Below, piece after piece: positions 1 to 9,889 of a stretch of DNA of 64,000 nt. This DNA comes from Methylococcaceae bacterium. Its GTDB lineage: Bacteria > Pseudomonadota > Gammaproteobacteria > Methylococcales > Methylomonadaceae. The stretch covers positions 124,001 to 188,000 of the forward strand of contig JADKAL010000002.1 of assembly GCA_016715325.1 (NCBI GenBank), written 5' to 3'. The notes under the pieces were generated by a model. The model did not search any database and was not told the DNA's origin. It saw nothing but the letters and a program-made list of their open reading frames with translations. The position numbers and the translations under genes were made by a program. Positions within the stretch are counted from its first letter, which is position 1. Every line of letters starts with the position of its first letter.

Positions 1-142
1 CCTGACGAAAAAAGATGAAAAAGTGACTGCGAAAGCGGACATGAAACAGCAAGACGTAAGCGGGCAAAAAGAGCGCACAAAAGTGAAAGCTTGAAGAGCG
101 GTCGAATGGCCTTAAGACTTGTAGTCGTGTTGAACACCGAAT

Positions 143-262
143 TGCTTGGTGACCATAGCGAGCGTGAACCACCCGACCCCATCCCGAACTCGGAAGTGAA
201 ACCGCTTAGCGCCAATGATAGTGTGGCAGTTTGCCATGTGAAAGTAGGGAATTGCCAAGCGC
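143..262 (+). rRNA. rrf: 5S ribosomal RNA
   Basis: The sequence has the conserved 5S core (CCCGACCCCATCCCGAACTC) and the GAAGTGAAAC segment that follows it. The ends pair: GCTTGG at 144-149 with CCAAGC at 255-260, closing helix I of a roughly 120-nt RNA. A strong hairpin with a T-run follows at once. This is the last gene of an rRNA operon whose 23S gene would lie left of the window. The exact ends are uncertain by a few bases. Confidence 0.95.
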
Positions 263-270
263 CTAAATCA

Positions 271-305
271 AAAGCCCAAGAATCAACTCCTTGGGCTTTT
301 TTTTT
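271..305 (+). terminator. Rho-independent terminator of the rRNA operon
   Basis: A perfect 10-bp stem (AAAGCCCAAG at 271-280 with CTTGGGCTTT at 290-299) encloses a 9-nt loop and runs into nine T residues. It starts nine bases past the end of 5S rRNA. Confidence 0.93.
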
Positions 306-879
306 GCCCTAAATTTATCCTAAAGATTTTAAACTAACGAGACGGCAAAAAAATCATATTTATTGAAATTTCAGACATAATTAATAGTGTTAATTTTTTA
401 CACGATGCAATATATGATGTGTTGCCATCAAGATTACTGAATACTTTCCCACTATCTAATAGCTAGCCTAACAGAATTGATTTTTCGGTTGCGTTATTTT
501 GTTTCGCGTTTTGCACGTATCGAGCTTATAGCAAAACTACCGATTTTGCTTGGACGATCTCCAAAAATCCTAACTAATCCATAAATGGTTTTTTTCTGTC
601 AATACCGGTCAGAAAATAAGATTTGGTGAGGTCATTACATTGGGTTGGCGACGACGGACTTTTAGTAAAACTTAAAAACTCGGCTACGCTGTAGAATATA
701 ATTGATAAGATACCTAATCATTGAATCGATATCGCTGTGTATGCCGAAGAACATGCTGCCTTCTCTAGGCTAATACCCCCTCGGGAATAATGGCGAATGG
801 AGCTTAAAATTTAAATATATCGTATCAAATTTATTCGAGAAAAAATTAACCTACCTCAAATTAAAAACAAGGACACTGA
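306..879. other. Intergenic region, nothing recognised
   Basis: This AT-rich stretch of 574 bases lies between the rRNA terminator and the transporter gene. I see no convincing ORF, RNA gene or repeat. It must contain the promoter of the gene at 880, but I cannot choose between several AT-rich hexamers. Confidence 0.5.
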
Positions 880-2151
880 ATGTCACAAGTGAAACGGGTC
901 ATTGCTTCTACAATGGTAGGCAATGGGTTGGAGTGGTACGATTATGCGCTATATGGAACGTTTACTGCTCTGATTAGCAAACACTTTTTTCCACAGGGTG
1001 ATGATGCGGTAGCACTAATCGCAACGTTCGGTATTTTTGCCGTCGGGTTTCTTATGCGGCCCTTAGGCGCAATGTTTTTCGGCTATATCGGCGATAGATA
1101 CGGACGTAAAAACGCCCTCGCTCTCTCCATATTGCTCATGGCCTTCCCTACCGCGTGCATCGGCTTGTTGCCGACTTATAAAGAGATAGGCATTTGGGCG
1201 CCGATATTGCTTACACTGATCCGTTTAGTGCAAGGGGTTGCGGTCGGCGGCGAATTCGGCGGTTCGATTGTGTACCTTGTCGAACATGCTTCGAGGAAAA
1301 ACAAAAACCAAATGGGCAGTTTATCCATGTTGAGTATGTTAATCGGCCTACTCAGCGGTGCAATGATCGCCGCCGGATTGGCCCATGTAATGCCGCAAGC
1401 GGATTTCGATATCTGGGGCTGGCGAATTCCATTTATTTTAGGTTTCTTTATAGGCATCATCGGTTTGTACATACGCACCAAATTGGATGAAAGCCCTGTG
1501 TTTATGGAAGCTAAAGAAAACGGACATACCTCCGATGCGCCGGTAAAAGAGGCGCTGAGGCAAAATTCTAAAGAGATATTGCTTGGGATCGGTATTTATC
1601 TCGCGGTGACGATTCCGTTTTATATCCAAACGGTTTTTATGCCGAGCTTCATGGTGAAATTCTTAAAATTCAGTACCTCGGATGCGCTTTTGATTTTTTC
1701 GCTGAGCTTGTTGACGATGATGATCGTCGCTCCGATATCCGCTTGGCTAAGCGATAACAAAGACCGGGAAGTCTTGCTTAAAGTCGTTTTGATTTTGTAT
1801 GTTGCGTTTGCCTTGCCTTATCTTTATTTACTGGAAGCAAAAACATTCGCTTTAGTCTTGACCTCGCAAATTGTTTTTTCCGCAATTTTAGGCGCCTACA
1901 TTGCGCCGATACCGACACTAGTCGTCGAATTATTTCCGACCAAAACGCGCTATACCGGTATGTCTTTGGCGTGTAATTTGGCGGCGGCTATATTCGGCGG
2001 TACAGCGCCCATTTTGGTTGCCAAAATGGTTACATTAATGGGTTCCAATTCGCCAATTTCGTTTTACATCATGGTCGCGGCATTTTCTTCATTTTTTTGC
2101 ATCGCTTCCGTAAGAGTTCGACGACATCGAGATTTATTGCATTTAGTCTAA
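880..2151 (+). CDS. MFS transporter, metabolite:H+ symporter (ProP/MHS-type)
   Basis: A 423-residue inner-membrane protein with the layout of the metabolite:H+ symporter family of the major facilitator superfamily. The N-terminus has the family signature GNGLEWYDYALYG. The loop between helices 2 and 3 has GYIGDRYGRKN, the D-R-x-G-R-K motif of MFS proteins. Helix 4 has RLVQGVAVGGEFGG, also typical of this family. About twelve hydrophobic helices can be traced. Relatives carry proline, betaine, ketoglutarate, citrate or shikimate; the substrate cannot be told from the sequence. The start is supported by AAGGA 8 bases before the ATG. It appears to be a single-gene unit. Confidence 0.9.
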   Translation: MSQVKRVIASTMVGNGLEWYDYALYGTFTALISKHFFPQGDDAVALIATFGIFAVGFLMRPLGAMFFGYIGDRYGRKNALALSILLMAFPTACIGLLPTYKEIGIWAPILLTLIRLVQGVAVGGEFGGSIVYLVEHASRKNKNQMGSLSMLSMLIGLLSGAMIAAGLAHVMPQADFDIWGWRIPFILGFFIGIIGLYIRTKLDESPVFMEAKENGHTSDAPVKEALRQNSKEILLGIGIYLAVTIPFYIQTVFMPSFMVKFLKFSTSDALLIFSLSLLTMMIVAPISAWLSDNKDREVLLKVVLILYVAFALPYLYLLEAKTFALVLTSQIVFSAILGAYIAPIPTLVVELFPTKTRYTGMSLACNLAAAIFGGTAPILVAKMVTLMGSNSPISFYIMVAAFSSFFCIASVRVRRHRDLLHLV

Positions 2152-2315
2152 ATTAGCAGTAATGCAGCGTAAATACTTTATGGCTAACTAAAATATTTAG
2201 ACTAAAATTCCTTTGTAAACAATCGATAAATAAGTTGAGACTATCATTTTCAACTGAAATTCATCCTAACAACATTATTAATTTTGGCGATATTTTATTT
2301 TGATGGTGAATAGTT

Positions 2316-2927
2316 ATGAAAAAACTCGTAACCTTATTTCTATTTGCGCTTCTATCCTTGCTTTTTGCGACTAATGCAATACGAGCTGCGACGATTTATA
2401 AGTGTAAAAATGAAGAAGGTGTCTATATCTATCAAAAATCTGCTTGTAACGGCAATAACGACACTGTGAATTCGTGGACGCCGAAAGAAACTGCTCAGCC
2501 TCAAGATTCAGTATCTGAACAAGATGAAAGTGAAAAAAATGAATCGCCCGTAACTATGAAGCTTAAACAGGGGATTAGTGGACATTATGCTACCGAAGGA
2601 AAAATTAATGATAAGTCACTTAACTTTGTCGTTGATACCGGAGCTTCAATGGTCACGCTTCCAGAGTCGATTGCGCACGACGCATTAATCTATTGCGATG
2701 ACAAGATAAAAATGGAAACTGCTAACGGAGTCGTCGACTCCTGTACGGCAACTATTGGAAAGCTGGAGTTCGGGCCTTTCATAATAAAAGATGTACCTGC
2801 GGCGATACAGCCGAATTTAAGTCAGCCTCTGCTTGGAATGAATATTTTGCAACATTTCAAAATAGAGCAAAACACTGGAGAAATGCAAATCTCCATTCTC
2901 AAAAAGCCAAAGAATCAAGCTAATTAA
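2316..2927 (+). CDS. Secreted retropepsin-like aspartic protease with N-terminal DUF4124
   Basis: A 203-residue protein with a signal peptide (about residues 1-24, ending near IRAA). A short DUF4124-type segment follows (IYKCKNEEGVYIYQ, then a Cys), and after an acidic linker a retropepsin-like domain begins near residue 87. The catalytic motif VVDTGASMVTLP (D-T-G-A) is clear, and LLGMNILQHF matches the second conserved block of the TIGR02281-type clan AA proteases. Such proteins act in the periplasm, probably as dimers because each chain supplies one Asp. Two Cys in the DUF4124 part and two in the protease domain could form disulfides. Substrate unknown. It converges with tsaD. Confidence 0.82.
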   Translation: MKKLVTLFLFALLSLLFATNAIRAATIYKCKNEEGVYIYQKSACNGNNDTVNSWTPKETAQPQDSVSEQDESEKNESPVTMKLKQGISGHYATEGKINDKSLNFVVDTGASMVTLPESIAHDALIYCDDKIKMETANGVVDSCTATIGKLEFGPFIIKDVPAAIQPNLSQPLLGMNILQHFKIEQNTGEMQISILKKPKNQAN

Positions 2928-3109
2928 GAATATGAGAGAATCCATATTTCGATTAATAACCTGAACAAATCTTTTGACAAGCTCGGTACCCGATGGACAT
3001 GAAGACTATTGATTCGGTTCAAGGCAAGTCCTATAGTAACGTTCTGGTGTAACTTGCGAACCACTTGCGCCTTTAAGTTGTGATTGGAATCGATTTGTTC
3101 GTCGTTTCC

Positions 3110-4114
3110 TTAAAGTAACTGACTAATTGGCCAACGCGGTCTGACGACGATTTCTAGACCTTCATGTTCGCCCTTTAGTAAGCGTTGGCAACCCGCATAG
3201 GCAATCATGGCGCCATTGTCAGTGCAGAATTCAGGTCTAGGAAAAAAAATGTCACAACTTTCCTGTTGAGCCATTTCACTTAAACAACTGCGGATTCGAC
3301 GATTGGCGCTGACGCCTCCTGCGACAACTAAGCTGCTAATCCCCGTTTGACGCAAAGCGCGCCTGCATTTAATACTCAGCGTTTCGGCGACGGCGCGTTG
3401 AAATGCCTCGGCGATATCGGCTTTATCCTGAACGGTTTTGGTGCTTTCGTTGTAAGTATTGAGTGCAAAAGTTTTTAATCCACTGAAACTAAAATCAAGT
3501 CCGGGTCTGTCGGTCATGGGTCTAGGGAATTTATAAATCGGTCTGCCTAGTTCTGCCAGCTCGGCTAATTTAGGTCCGCCCGGATAACCTAAGCCGAGCA
3601 TTTTTGCAGTCTTGTCAAAAGCTTCGCCCGCGGCGTCATCAAGAGATTCGCCTAATAAGCGGTAGCGACCGAACGCTTCGACGCTTACTAATAAGGTATG
3701 ACCGCCAGAAATAAGTAATGCAACAAAAGGAAATTCGGGGGAATTAGCTTCCAACATTGGGGCGAGTAAGTGGCCTTCCATGTGGTGCACGGCAATGGCG
3801 GGAATTTGCCACGCCCAAGCCAAACTTCTGGCTGTCGCTGCACCGACGAGAAGAGCTCCCATCAGTCCGGGTCCTGCGGTGTAAGCAACTCCGTCGATGT
3901 CGCTGTTTGGTAGTTCTCTTTCATGCAGTATTTGTTTAATAAGCGGCACCAATTTTCGAATATGGTCTCGCGATGCTAATTCCGGCACAACGCCGCCGTA
4001 TTCGGCATGGAGATCAACTTGGCTGTACAAATGATGGCTTATTAACCCTTGTGTTGAGTGATAAATGGCAACGCCCGTTTCATCACATGAGGTTTCAATC
4101 CCTAAAACTTGCAT
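3110..4114 (-). CDS. tsaD: tRNA N6-adenosine threonylcarbamoyltransferase
   Basis: A 334-residue protein of the TsaD/Kae1 family, cytoplasmic, which with TsaB and TsaE transfers the threonylcarbamoyl group to A37 of tRNAs that read ANN codons. It starts with [16 protein letters not shown], the family N-terminus and ATPase phosphate motif. HHMEGH near residue 110 supplies the metal-binding histidines, and SGGHTLL and [10 protein letters not shown] are the other ASKHA motifs. Length is normal. It is transcribed divergently from rpsU, the usual gammaproteobacterial arrangement, so the two share an intergenic promoter region. Confidence 0.97.
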   Translation of the reverse strand: MQVLGIETSCDETGVAIYHSTQGLISHHLYSQVDLHAEYGGVVPELASRDHIRKLVPLIKQILHERELPNSDIDGVAYTAGPGLMGALLVGAATARSLAWAWQIPAIAVHHMEGHLLAPMLEANSPEFPFVALLISGGHTLLVSVEAFGRYRLLGESLDDAAGEAFDKTAKMLGLGYPGGPKLAELAELGRPIYKFPRPMTDRPGLDFSFSGLKTFALNTYNESTKTVQDKADIAEAFQRAVAETLSIKCRRALRQTGISSLVVAGGVSANRRIRSCLSEMAQQESCDIFFPRPEFCTDNGAMIAYAGCQRLLKGEHEGLEIVVRPRWPISQLL

Positions 4115-4122
4115 TGAAATTT

Positions 4123-4150
4123 TTGAAATTATTAAAACTAAGGTTATAAT
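4123..4150 (+). promoter_or_regulatory. Sigma-70 promoter for the rpsU operon
   Basis: TTGAAA at 4123-4128 and TATAAT at 4145-4150 are separated by 16 bases, a near-consensus housekeeping promoter. It lies about 80 bases before rpsU, inside the divergent tsaD/rpsU spacer, and reads toward rpsU. Confidence 0.7.
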
Positions 4151-4171
4151 CGGCGGTTCTTTTTATAACGT

Positions 4172-4206
4172 TGGTTAAAGTAAGCCGACGTCAATGACTT
4201 TAACCA
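4172..4206 (+). promoter_or_regulatory. Leader hairpin of the rpsU mRNA
   Basis: A perfect 10-bp inverted repeat (TGGTTAAAGT at 4172-4181, ACTTTAACCA at 4197-4206) with a 15-nt loop lies between the promoter and the rpsU start. No T-run follows, so it is not a simple terminator. A role in control of S21 translation is an inference. Confidence 0.55.
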
Positions 4207-4229
4207 GATACTAACATAATTGGGAAGAT

Positions 4230-4463
4230 ATGCCTTCAGTAAAACTTAAAGAAAACGAACCCTTCGATATCGCTATTCGCCGTTTCAAACGCGCTTGTGA
4301 AAAAGCGGGTGTTCTAGCGGAAGTTCGTCGTCGCGAATTTTATGAAAAACCGACTTCAGAACGTAAACGTAAAGGTGCGGCGGCTGTTAAACGTCATTTG
4401 AAAAAATTGGCTCGCGAGCGTTATGCATTGAAAAACCTTCGTCGCGGACGTCCGGCTGTTTAA
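4230..4463 (+). CDS. rpsU: 30S ribosomal protein bS21
   Basis: A 77-residue, very basic protein with the full bS21 sequence pattern: [19 protein letters not shown] at the start, then [14 protein letters not shown] and a Lys/Arg-rich tail. bS21 sits on the 30S platform near the anti-Shine-Dalgarno and takes part in initiation. It leads the rpsU-yqeY-dnaG-rpoD unit. The SD before it (GGGAAG) is modest. Confidence 0.98.
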   Translation: MPSVKLKENEPFDIAIRRFKRACEKAGVLAEVRRREFYEKPTSERKRKGAAAVKRHLKKLARERYALKNLRRGRPAV

Positions 4464-4471
4464 GAAAATTT

Positions 4472-4924
4472 ATGTCGGATTCGCTCATTAATCGTATCAA
4501 GGACGATATGAAAGCCTCCATGAAAGGAGGCGAAAAGGCCAGGCTTGCCGTTATTCGATTAATTCTTGCTGCAATCAAGCAGGTTGAGGTTGATGAGCGG
4601 ATTGCGCTAGACGATACTCGCACGCTACAAGTTTTGGACAAAATGCTCAAGCAACGCCGCGAATCTATTCGGCAGTTTTCCGATGCCGGGAGACAAGACT
4701 TAGTTGACATTGAAGAAGCGGAAGTGGTGGTGATACAGGATTTCATGCCGCAACCGCTGAGCGAAGCTGAAGTCGATGGCATGGTAAAGTCGGCGGTTAT
4801 CGAATCAGGCGCCGAATCCGTTAAGGATATGGGCAAGGTAATGGGCTTGTTGAAAGGAACAATGCAAGGACGCGCCGATATGACGGTCGTTAGCGCCAAA
4901 ATCAAGGCCGCTTTACCTCAGTAG
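4472..4924 (+). CDS. GatB/YqeY domain protein
   Basis: A 150-residue cytoplasmic protein of the YqeY family: an N-terminal helical region (LINRIKDDMKASMKGGEKARL) followed by the YqeY tRNA-binding-like fold shared with the C-terminus of GatB. The segment DFMPQPLSEAEVDGMV is typical. Its biochemical role is not established; it is commonly found between rpsU and dnaG. It starts 8 bases after the rpsU stop, so co-transcription is very likely. Confidence 0.93.
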   Translation: MSDSLINRIKDDMKASMKGGEKARLAVIRLILAAIKQVEVDERIALDDTRTLQVLDKMLKQRRESIRQFSDAGRQDLVDIEEAEVVVIQDFMPQPLSEAEVDGMVKSAVIESGAESVKDMGKVMGLLKGTMQGRADMTVVSAKIKAALPQ

Positions 4925-4945
4925 TTTATTTTTCCGGGCTTAAAT

Positions 4946-6679
4946 TTGACCGGTAGAATCCCTCGTTACTTTATCGATGATCTGCTCTCCAGAGTGGATA
5001 TTGTCGATTTAATCGATAAGCATGTCCCTCTAAAGAAAGCGGGTGCAAATTTTGTTGCCCGGTGTCCTTTTCATACAGAAAAAACACCCAGTTTTTCAGT
5101 AAATCGCAATAAACAGTTCTTTCATTGTTTCGGTTGCGGCGCAAGCGGTAATGCAATCGGTTTTTTGATGGACTTCAATCATTTGGATTTTATCGAGGCG
5201 GTTGAGGATCTTGCTACGTTCGCGGGCTTGGAAGTGCCTAGGGAAACAATAGAAACCTCTGGCAAGCATTTAAAATCGGAGTTTGTTAGCGACTACTATC
5301 AGCTTCTTGAGCAAGTAGCTGCATTTTATGTTCAGTGCCTAAGGACTGATGAAGAAGGAAAAAAGGCTATCAGCTATCTTAAATCTAGAGGCATTACCGA
5401 TAGTCTCGCAAAAGACTTCATGATCGGCTTCGCGCCTGATGAGTGGCGTGTGTTATCAAGCCGTTTTGACCAAAACCAATTGGTTCAAGCAGGAATGTCG
5501 ATTGAAAAAGAAGGCAAGGTTTATGATCGTTTCCGCGGGCGGCTTATGTTTCCGATCCGTGATAAACGCGGTAGAACAGTAGGCTTTGGTGGACGGGTGT
5601 TGAATGATACCTTACCTAAGTACCTGAACTCGCCTGAAACATCAGTTTTTCATAAAAGCAAAGAAGTCTATGGTCTGTATGAATTGCTTCGCAAGGATTC
5701 GAAGCCTAAAAGGATTCTCGTTGTCGAAGGATACTTGGATGTCATTGCCTTAGCTGGAAATGGAATCCACTATGCGGTAGCAACATTAGGGACTTCAACA
5801 TCACTGGATCATCTCGAGTTACTTTTTCGATTCGCGTCAGAGTTGGTGTTGTGTTTTGATGGTGATAGTGCCGGTCAAAAAGCAGCTTGGCGTGCGGTTT
5901 CTTCAGTTTTTCCCGCTTTGAAGGCTGGTCGTCAGATACGTATTATGGTTTTGCCAGAACAGCACGATCCCGATTCGCTTATAAACAAAGAGGGGAAGGA
6001 GCTTTTTGATAGTCGTATCAATAATTCCCAGCCCTTGTCTGAGTACTTTTATGAACATTTCACTAAAGATCTAAAGTTGTCAGAAATTGAAAATTTATCT
6101 TTTCTACTAGGTGAGGCGGAGGAGTATTTGAAAAAGCTGCCAATCGGTTCTTTTAGAGAATTAATGGTCGATAAGTTATCTGGTTTGTCAAATCGTCATG
6201 TTCTAGATCGTCAAGCAATGCTCGCCTATAGTTTGCAAGTAAAGAAGCATAGACAAAAAAGCAACCGACTCTCGGTGGCGAGCAGTGTGCTGGCGTTATT
6301 GATACAGAATCCTCGCTTAATAGCACTTATTGAGAAAAAAGACATAGATTGGAACTACTTAGATTTTGAAGGCATAGAAAAATTTAGGCAAATTTTAGAT
6401 GTCTTATTAACAAAAAGACCTGTTAATTATGGCGTATTAATAGAGCATTATCGTGATCATCCGAATGAGACAATCATTAAAAAATTGGCTACAGTTGAAT
6501 TTCCAGATGAAAATATTGAAAAATTATTTTTAGAGTCTATAAATAGGCTATTTGTCGAGACTAATGCTGCGCTAATAGACAAGTTATTGGAAAAAAGCAA
6601 AAAAGATGGTTTATCAAAATCTGAAAAAGAAGATTTGGTTGCTCTTTTAGCAAAGAAGCATAGTGATGTAATTTTGTAG
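4946..6679 (+). CDS. dnaG: DNA primase
   Basis: A 577-residue replicative primase that makes RNA primers at the fork with DnaB helicase. The N-terminal zinc-binding domain shows CPFHTEKTPSFSV and CFGCGASGNAI (Cys-His and Cys-Cys ligands). The TOPRIM core follows, with VVEGYLDVIAL (the catalytic Glu) and CFDGDSAGQKAAWRA (the acidic D-x-D-x motif). The C-terminal helicase-binding region is more diverged. The start is a TTG at 4946, chosen because the translation then begins MTGRIPRYFIDDLL, matching the conserved DnaG N-terminus; no ATG fits. The gene follows yqeY by 21 bases. The rare start and weak SD fit the low expression known for dnaG. Confidence 0.96.
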   Translation: MTGRIPRYFIDDLLSRVDIVDLIDKHVPLKKAGANFVARCPFHTEKTPSFSVNRNKQFFHCFGCGASGNAIGFLMDFNHLDFIEAVEDLATFAGLEVPRETIETSGKHLKSEFVSDYYQLLEQVAAFYVQCLRTDEEGKKAISYLKSRGITDSLAKDFMIGFAPDEWRVLSSRFDQNQLVQAGMSIEKEGKVYDRFRGRLMFPIRDKRGRTVGFGGRVLNDTLPKYLNSPETSVFHKSKEVYGLYELLRKDSKPKRILVVEGYLDVIALAGNGIHYAVATLGTSTSLDHLELLFRFASELVLCFDGDSAGQKAAWRAVSSVFPALKAGRQIRIMVLPEQHDPDSLINKEGKELFDSRINNSQPLSEYFYEHFTKDLKLSEIENLSFLLGEAEEYLKKLPIGSFRELMVDKLSGLSNRHVLDRQAMLAYSLQVKKHRQKSNRLSVASSVLALLIQNPRLIALIEKKDIDWNYLDFEGIEKFRQILDVLLTKRPVNYGVLIEHYRDHPNETIIKKLATVEFPDENIEKLFLESINRLFVETNAALIDKLLEKSKKDGLSKSEKEDLVALLAKKHSDVIL

Positions 6680-6741
6680 AATTTACAGTATAATCACCTG
6701 TTAATTTCGGTTTATTGTAACTATGGTGGTATGGGTTAAGT

Positions 6742-8544
6742 ATGAATGATCAGCAATCTCAACTAAGGCAATTAATAGCCAAAGGTAAGGTCCAAGGATA
6801 CTTGACTTACGCAGAGGTAAACGATCACCTGCCAAGCGATATAGCCGACCCCGAACAAATCGAAGAGTTTATCGGGACAATCAATGATTTAGGCATACAG
6901 GTTTACGAAACGGCACCCGATGACGATTCGTTAATTACGGATTCGGCAACTGTTACCGCGGACGATGAGGACGCAGAAGAAGTTGCTGCATTGGCATCGG
7001 TGGATAGCGAGTTCGGTCGCACAACCGATCCGGTCCGCATGTACATGCGAGAAATGGGTTCGGTCGAGCTACTAACCCGTGCTGACGAATTAAAAATCGC
7101 AAAACGCATCGAAGAAGGTCATCAACAACTTGTTAAAGCAATATCGCGCTCTTGCGTGGTTGTACAAGATGTTTTGCAGTCGTTTGACTCCATATCGGAA
7201 GAAGAAAGCGGGATTCGATTAACCGACTTGATTTCTGGCTTTGTCGATTTAAGCGAGCCGGAAGACTTGCTGAATAGTCAAGCCGTTAACGATGCTGTTG
7301 AGGTTGCAAGTCCTGAAGACGATTTGAAAGGGCTGAATTACGATGAGGTTAAAGAAAAAATCGATCTGTTGAGGGAGCAGCTTCAACTTGCATCCGAGGC
7401 AATTATTAACCACGGCTATTCAAGTCAGCAAACAGAAAATGCTTTTGTGAAATTGGCCGAGGTGTTCATGGAGTTCAAATGGACGCCCCAATATCTAAAA
7501 AAGCTGTCGTCTATTATACCAGATGGAGTCGCTTCAGTTCGTGAACACGAGCGCTTGATCTATGATGTTTTTGTAAAAAAAGCAAAAATGCCGCGGCAAG
7601 ACTTTATTGCGGCGTATACCGACAATGAAACACGCTTGGATTGGATTGATCAATTTTTAAAAGAAAGCAATCCTTATGCGTCCGTTGTTAGGGACTATGA
7701 AAAAGAAATACGCAAAGCTCAAAAAATGCTAGCGGAGATTGAAGCGCATTACGGTCTGACAATCGGCGGATTGAAGGACATAAATCGCCGCATTTCGATA
7801 GGTGAAGCCAAAGCAAGGCGTGCGAAAAAAGAAATGATCGAGGCGAATTTGCGTTTGGTGATTTCGATCGCAAAAAAATATACCAATCGCGGATTGCAGT
7901 TTTTGGACTTGATTCAGGAAGGCAATATCGGATTGATGAAAGCCGTCGATAAATTCGAATACAGACGCGGATACAAATTTTCGACATACGCGACGTGGTG
8001 GATTAGACAGGCAATTACCCGTTCGATAGCCGACCAAGCGAGAACGATTCGTATACCGGTTCATATGATTGAAACTATCAACAAATTGAATCGGATATCC
8101 AGACAGATTTTGCAAGAATTGGGGCGTGAGGCTACGCCGGAAGAACTAGCCGTGCGAATGGAAATGCCCGAAGATAAAGTTCGTAAAGTTCTAAAGATTG
8201 CAAAAGAGCCTATATCAATGGAAACACCAATAGGCGACGACGAAGATTCGCATTTAGGCGATTTTATAGAAGATGCACGCGTGCTTTCTCCGATTGAAGC
8301 AGCTACAATAGCGGGTTTACGGGAGTCCACCCAAAATGTGCTGGCAGGATTGACAGCGAGGGAAGCCAAGGTCCTTCGGATGCGTTTTGGGATTAATATG
8401 AATACCGACCACACATTAGAAGAAGTGGGCAAACAATTCGATGTAACGCGTGAGAGAATCCGTCAAATTGAGGCAAAAGCTTTAAGGAAACTCCGCCATC
8501 CATCAAGATCCGAGCAATTGAGATGTTTTCTTGATGGCGAATAA
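6742..8544 (+). CDS. rpoD: RNA polymerase housekeeping sigma factor (sigma-70)
   Basis: A 600-residue primary sigma factor. Region 1.1 lies at the N-terminus ([20 protein letters not shown]), followed by an acidic spacer. Region 1.2 is [19 protein letters not shown], followed by the large non-conserved domain. Regions 2.1-2.4 include [19 protein letters not shown] and [17 protein letters not shown]. Region 3 and region 4.2 ([19 protein letters not shown]) complete it. Length and order are those of RpoD rather than RpoS or RpoH. It ends the rpsU operon, with tRNA-Ile2 9 bases downstream. Confidence 0.98.
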   Translation: MNDQQSQLRQLIAKGKVQGYLTYAEVNDHLPSDIADPEQIEEFIGTINDLGIQVYETAPDDDSLITDSATVTADDEDAEEVAALASVDSEFGRTTDPVRMYMREMGSVELLTRADELKIAKRIEEGHQQLVKAISRSCVVVQDVLQSFDSISEEESGIRLTDLISGFVDLSEPEDLLNSQAVNDAVEVASPEDDLKGLNYDEVKEKIDLLREQLQLASEAIINHGYSSQQTENAFVKLAEVFMEFKWTPQYLKKLSSIIPDGVASVREHERLIYDVFVKKAKMPRQDFIAAYTDNETRLDWIDQFLKESNPYASVVRDYEKEIRKAQKMLAEIEAHYGLTIGGLKDINRRISIGEAKARRAKKEMIEANLRLVISIAKKYTNRGLQFLDLIQEGNIGLMKAVDKFEYRRGYKFSTYATWWIRQAITRSIADQARTIRIPVHMIETINKLNRISRQILQELGREATPEELAVRMEMPEDKVRKVLKIAKEPISMETPIGDDEDSHLGDFIEDARVLSPIEAATIAGLRESTQNVLAGLTAREAKVLRMRFGINMNTDHTLEEVGKQFDVTRERIRQIEAKALRKLRHPSRSEQLRCFLDGE

Positions 8545-8553
8545 ATAGCAAAA

Positions 8554-8630
8554 GGGCCCTTAGCTCAGTTGGTTAGAGCGTCCGACTCATAATCGGCAGG
8601 TCGTAGGTTCAAGTCCTACAGGGCCCACCA
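8554..8630 (+). tRNA. tRNA-Ile2 (anticodon CAT, lysidine-modified type)
   Basis: A 77-nt cloverleaf with encoded CCA. The acceptor stem is GGGCCCT/AGGGCCC and the T arm includes GGTTCAAGTCC. The anticodon loop is CTCATAA, anticodon CAT. CAT could mean elongator Met, but the acceptor pairs C4-G69 and C5-G68 are the known TilS determinants and the sequence resembles E. coli ileX, which also lies close downstream of rpoD. I therefore call the AUA-reading isoleucine tRNA. Confidence 0.85.
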
Positions 8631-8644
8631 TTAGCGATTTCAAT

Positions 8645-8667
8645 AAGGTTGCTTATGCAGCCTTTTT
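8645..8667 (+). terminator. Probable terminator after tRNA-Ile2
   Basis: AAGGTTGC and GCAGCCTT form an 8-bp stem (one G-T pair) with a TTAT loop, followed by five T residues. It would end the rpsU-rpoD-tRNA transcript ahead of metK. Confidence 0.6.
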
Positions 8668-8707
8668 ATCTATTTACCCATTAGTTTTTATTTAAGAGGT
8701 GGTTATA

Positions 8708-9868
8708 GTGAGCGACAACTTCATATTTACATCTGAATCCGTCTCGGAAGGACATCCGGATAAAGTTGCTGACCAGATATCCGATGCAATACTGGATGCT
8801 TTGTTGGCGCAAGATCCGCGTTCTCGAGTGGCGTGCGAGACGCTGGTTAAAACTGGGATGGTCGTTTTGGCAGGAGAAATTACCACGGATGCCTGGGTAG
8901 ACACTGAAGAATTAGTCCGAAAAGTAGTTTGCAACATTGGTTACGATCACGGCGATATCGGTTTCGACGGTAATAGTTGTGCCGTGTTGAATGCGATTGG
9001 TAAGCAGTCCGCCGATATTGCGATGGGAGTGGATGAGGCTGAAAATCACGAGCAAGGTGCGGGCGACCAAGGGTTGATGTTCGGTTACGCAACCAACGAA
9101 ACCGATGTTATGATGCCAGCGCCTATTACTTATTCGCACCTTTTAGTCAAACGGCAGGCTGAAGTGAGAAAGAATAAGACGTTGCCTTGGTTACGTCCCG
9201 ACGCAAAAAGTCAGATAACATTCCGCTATGAAAATAACAAGCCGGTAGCGATTGATGCGGTTGTTTTGTCTACTCAACATTCGCCAGACATTAGCGCTAA
9301 AGCGATACATGAAGCGGTTATGGATGAAATCATACTTCCGGTTTTACCGAAGGAATGGTTGCATAAAGATACCAAATTTTTCATCAACCCGACCGGGCAA
9401 TTTATAATAGGCGGTCCAGTAGGTGATTGCGGCTTAACAGGCCGTAAAATTATCGTAGATACCTACGGCGGTATGGCGCGACATGGCGGCGGAGCTTTTT
9501 CAGGTAAAGATCCTTCAAAAGTTGATCGTTCGGCGGCATACATGGCGCGCTATGTCGCGAAAAATATCGTTGCAGCAGGATTAGCAGAACGCTGCGAAAT
9601 TCAAGTTTCTTATGCAATCGGGGTTGCGGATCCGACATCTATCAGTGTTGAAACATTCGGAACAGGAAAACTTACGGAAGATCGTTTAGTACAAATTGTT
9701 CGCGAACATTTCGATCTTAGACCGAAAGGTTTAATAGCGATGCTCGATTTAATGAAGCCTATTTATCAAACCACTGCGGCATACGGTCATTTCGGTCGTA
9801 CCGAAAGCACTTTCAGTTGGGAAAAAACAGATAAGGTTGATGCATTAAGAGATGCCGCAGGACTATAG
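8708..9868 (+). CDS. metK: S-adenosylmethionine synthetase
   Basis: A 386-residue methionine adenosyltransferase making SAM from methionine and ATP. It shows the ATP site [19 protein letters not shown], the family motif [12 protein letters not shown] and the phosphate-binding loop [17 protein letters not shown] place the start at the GTG at 8708 ([11 protein letters not shown]) rather than the in-frame GTG at 8699, because the SD-like AAGAGGTGG at 8694-8702 covers the earlier codon and is correctly spaced for the later one. It heads metK-ahcY-metF, the SAM regeneration set. Confidence 0.96.
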   Translation: MSDNFIFTSESVSEGHPDKVADQISDAILDALLAQDPRSRVACETLVKTGMVVLAGEITTDAWVDTEELVRKVVCNIGYDHGDIGFDGNSCAVLNAIGKQSADIAMGVDEAENHEQGAGDQGLMFGYATNETDVMMPAPITYSHLLVKRQAEVRKNKTLPWLRPDAKSQITFRYENNKPVAIDAVVLSTQHSPDISAKAIHEAVMDEIILPVLPKEWLHKDTKFFINPTGQFIIGGPVGDCGLTGRKIIVDTYGGMARHGGGAFSGKDPSKVDRSAAYMARYVAKNIVAAGLAERCEIQVSYAIGVADPTSISVETFGTGKLTEDRLVQIVREHFDLRPKGLIAMLDLMKPIYQTTAAYGHFGRTESTFSWEKTDKVDALRDAAGL

Positions 9869-9889
9869 CCAACAACTTTAGGAGTTTAG

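Noticed and set aside
2..94. A 30-codon Lys-rich open frame running in from the left edge
   Set aside because: It lies between the expected 23S gene and the 5S gene of an rRNA operon, is short and has no recognisable features; more likely spacer.
2970..3000. Possible further copy of the palindromic repeat (TTTTGACAAGCTCGGTACCCG)
   Set aside because: Only one arm is visible and it is diverged; cannot be distinguished from chance.
7688..8115. Long antisense frames inside rpoD
   Set aside because: They are shadows of a highly conserved sense gene, with no SD and no protein-like pattern.
9869..9889. SAH riboswitch before ahcY
   Set aside because: The metK-ahcY spacer is only 21 bases, too short for the known SAH aptamer, and no similar fold was seen upstream of metK.
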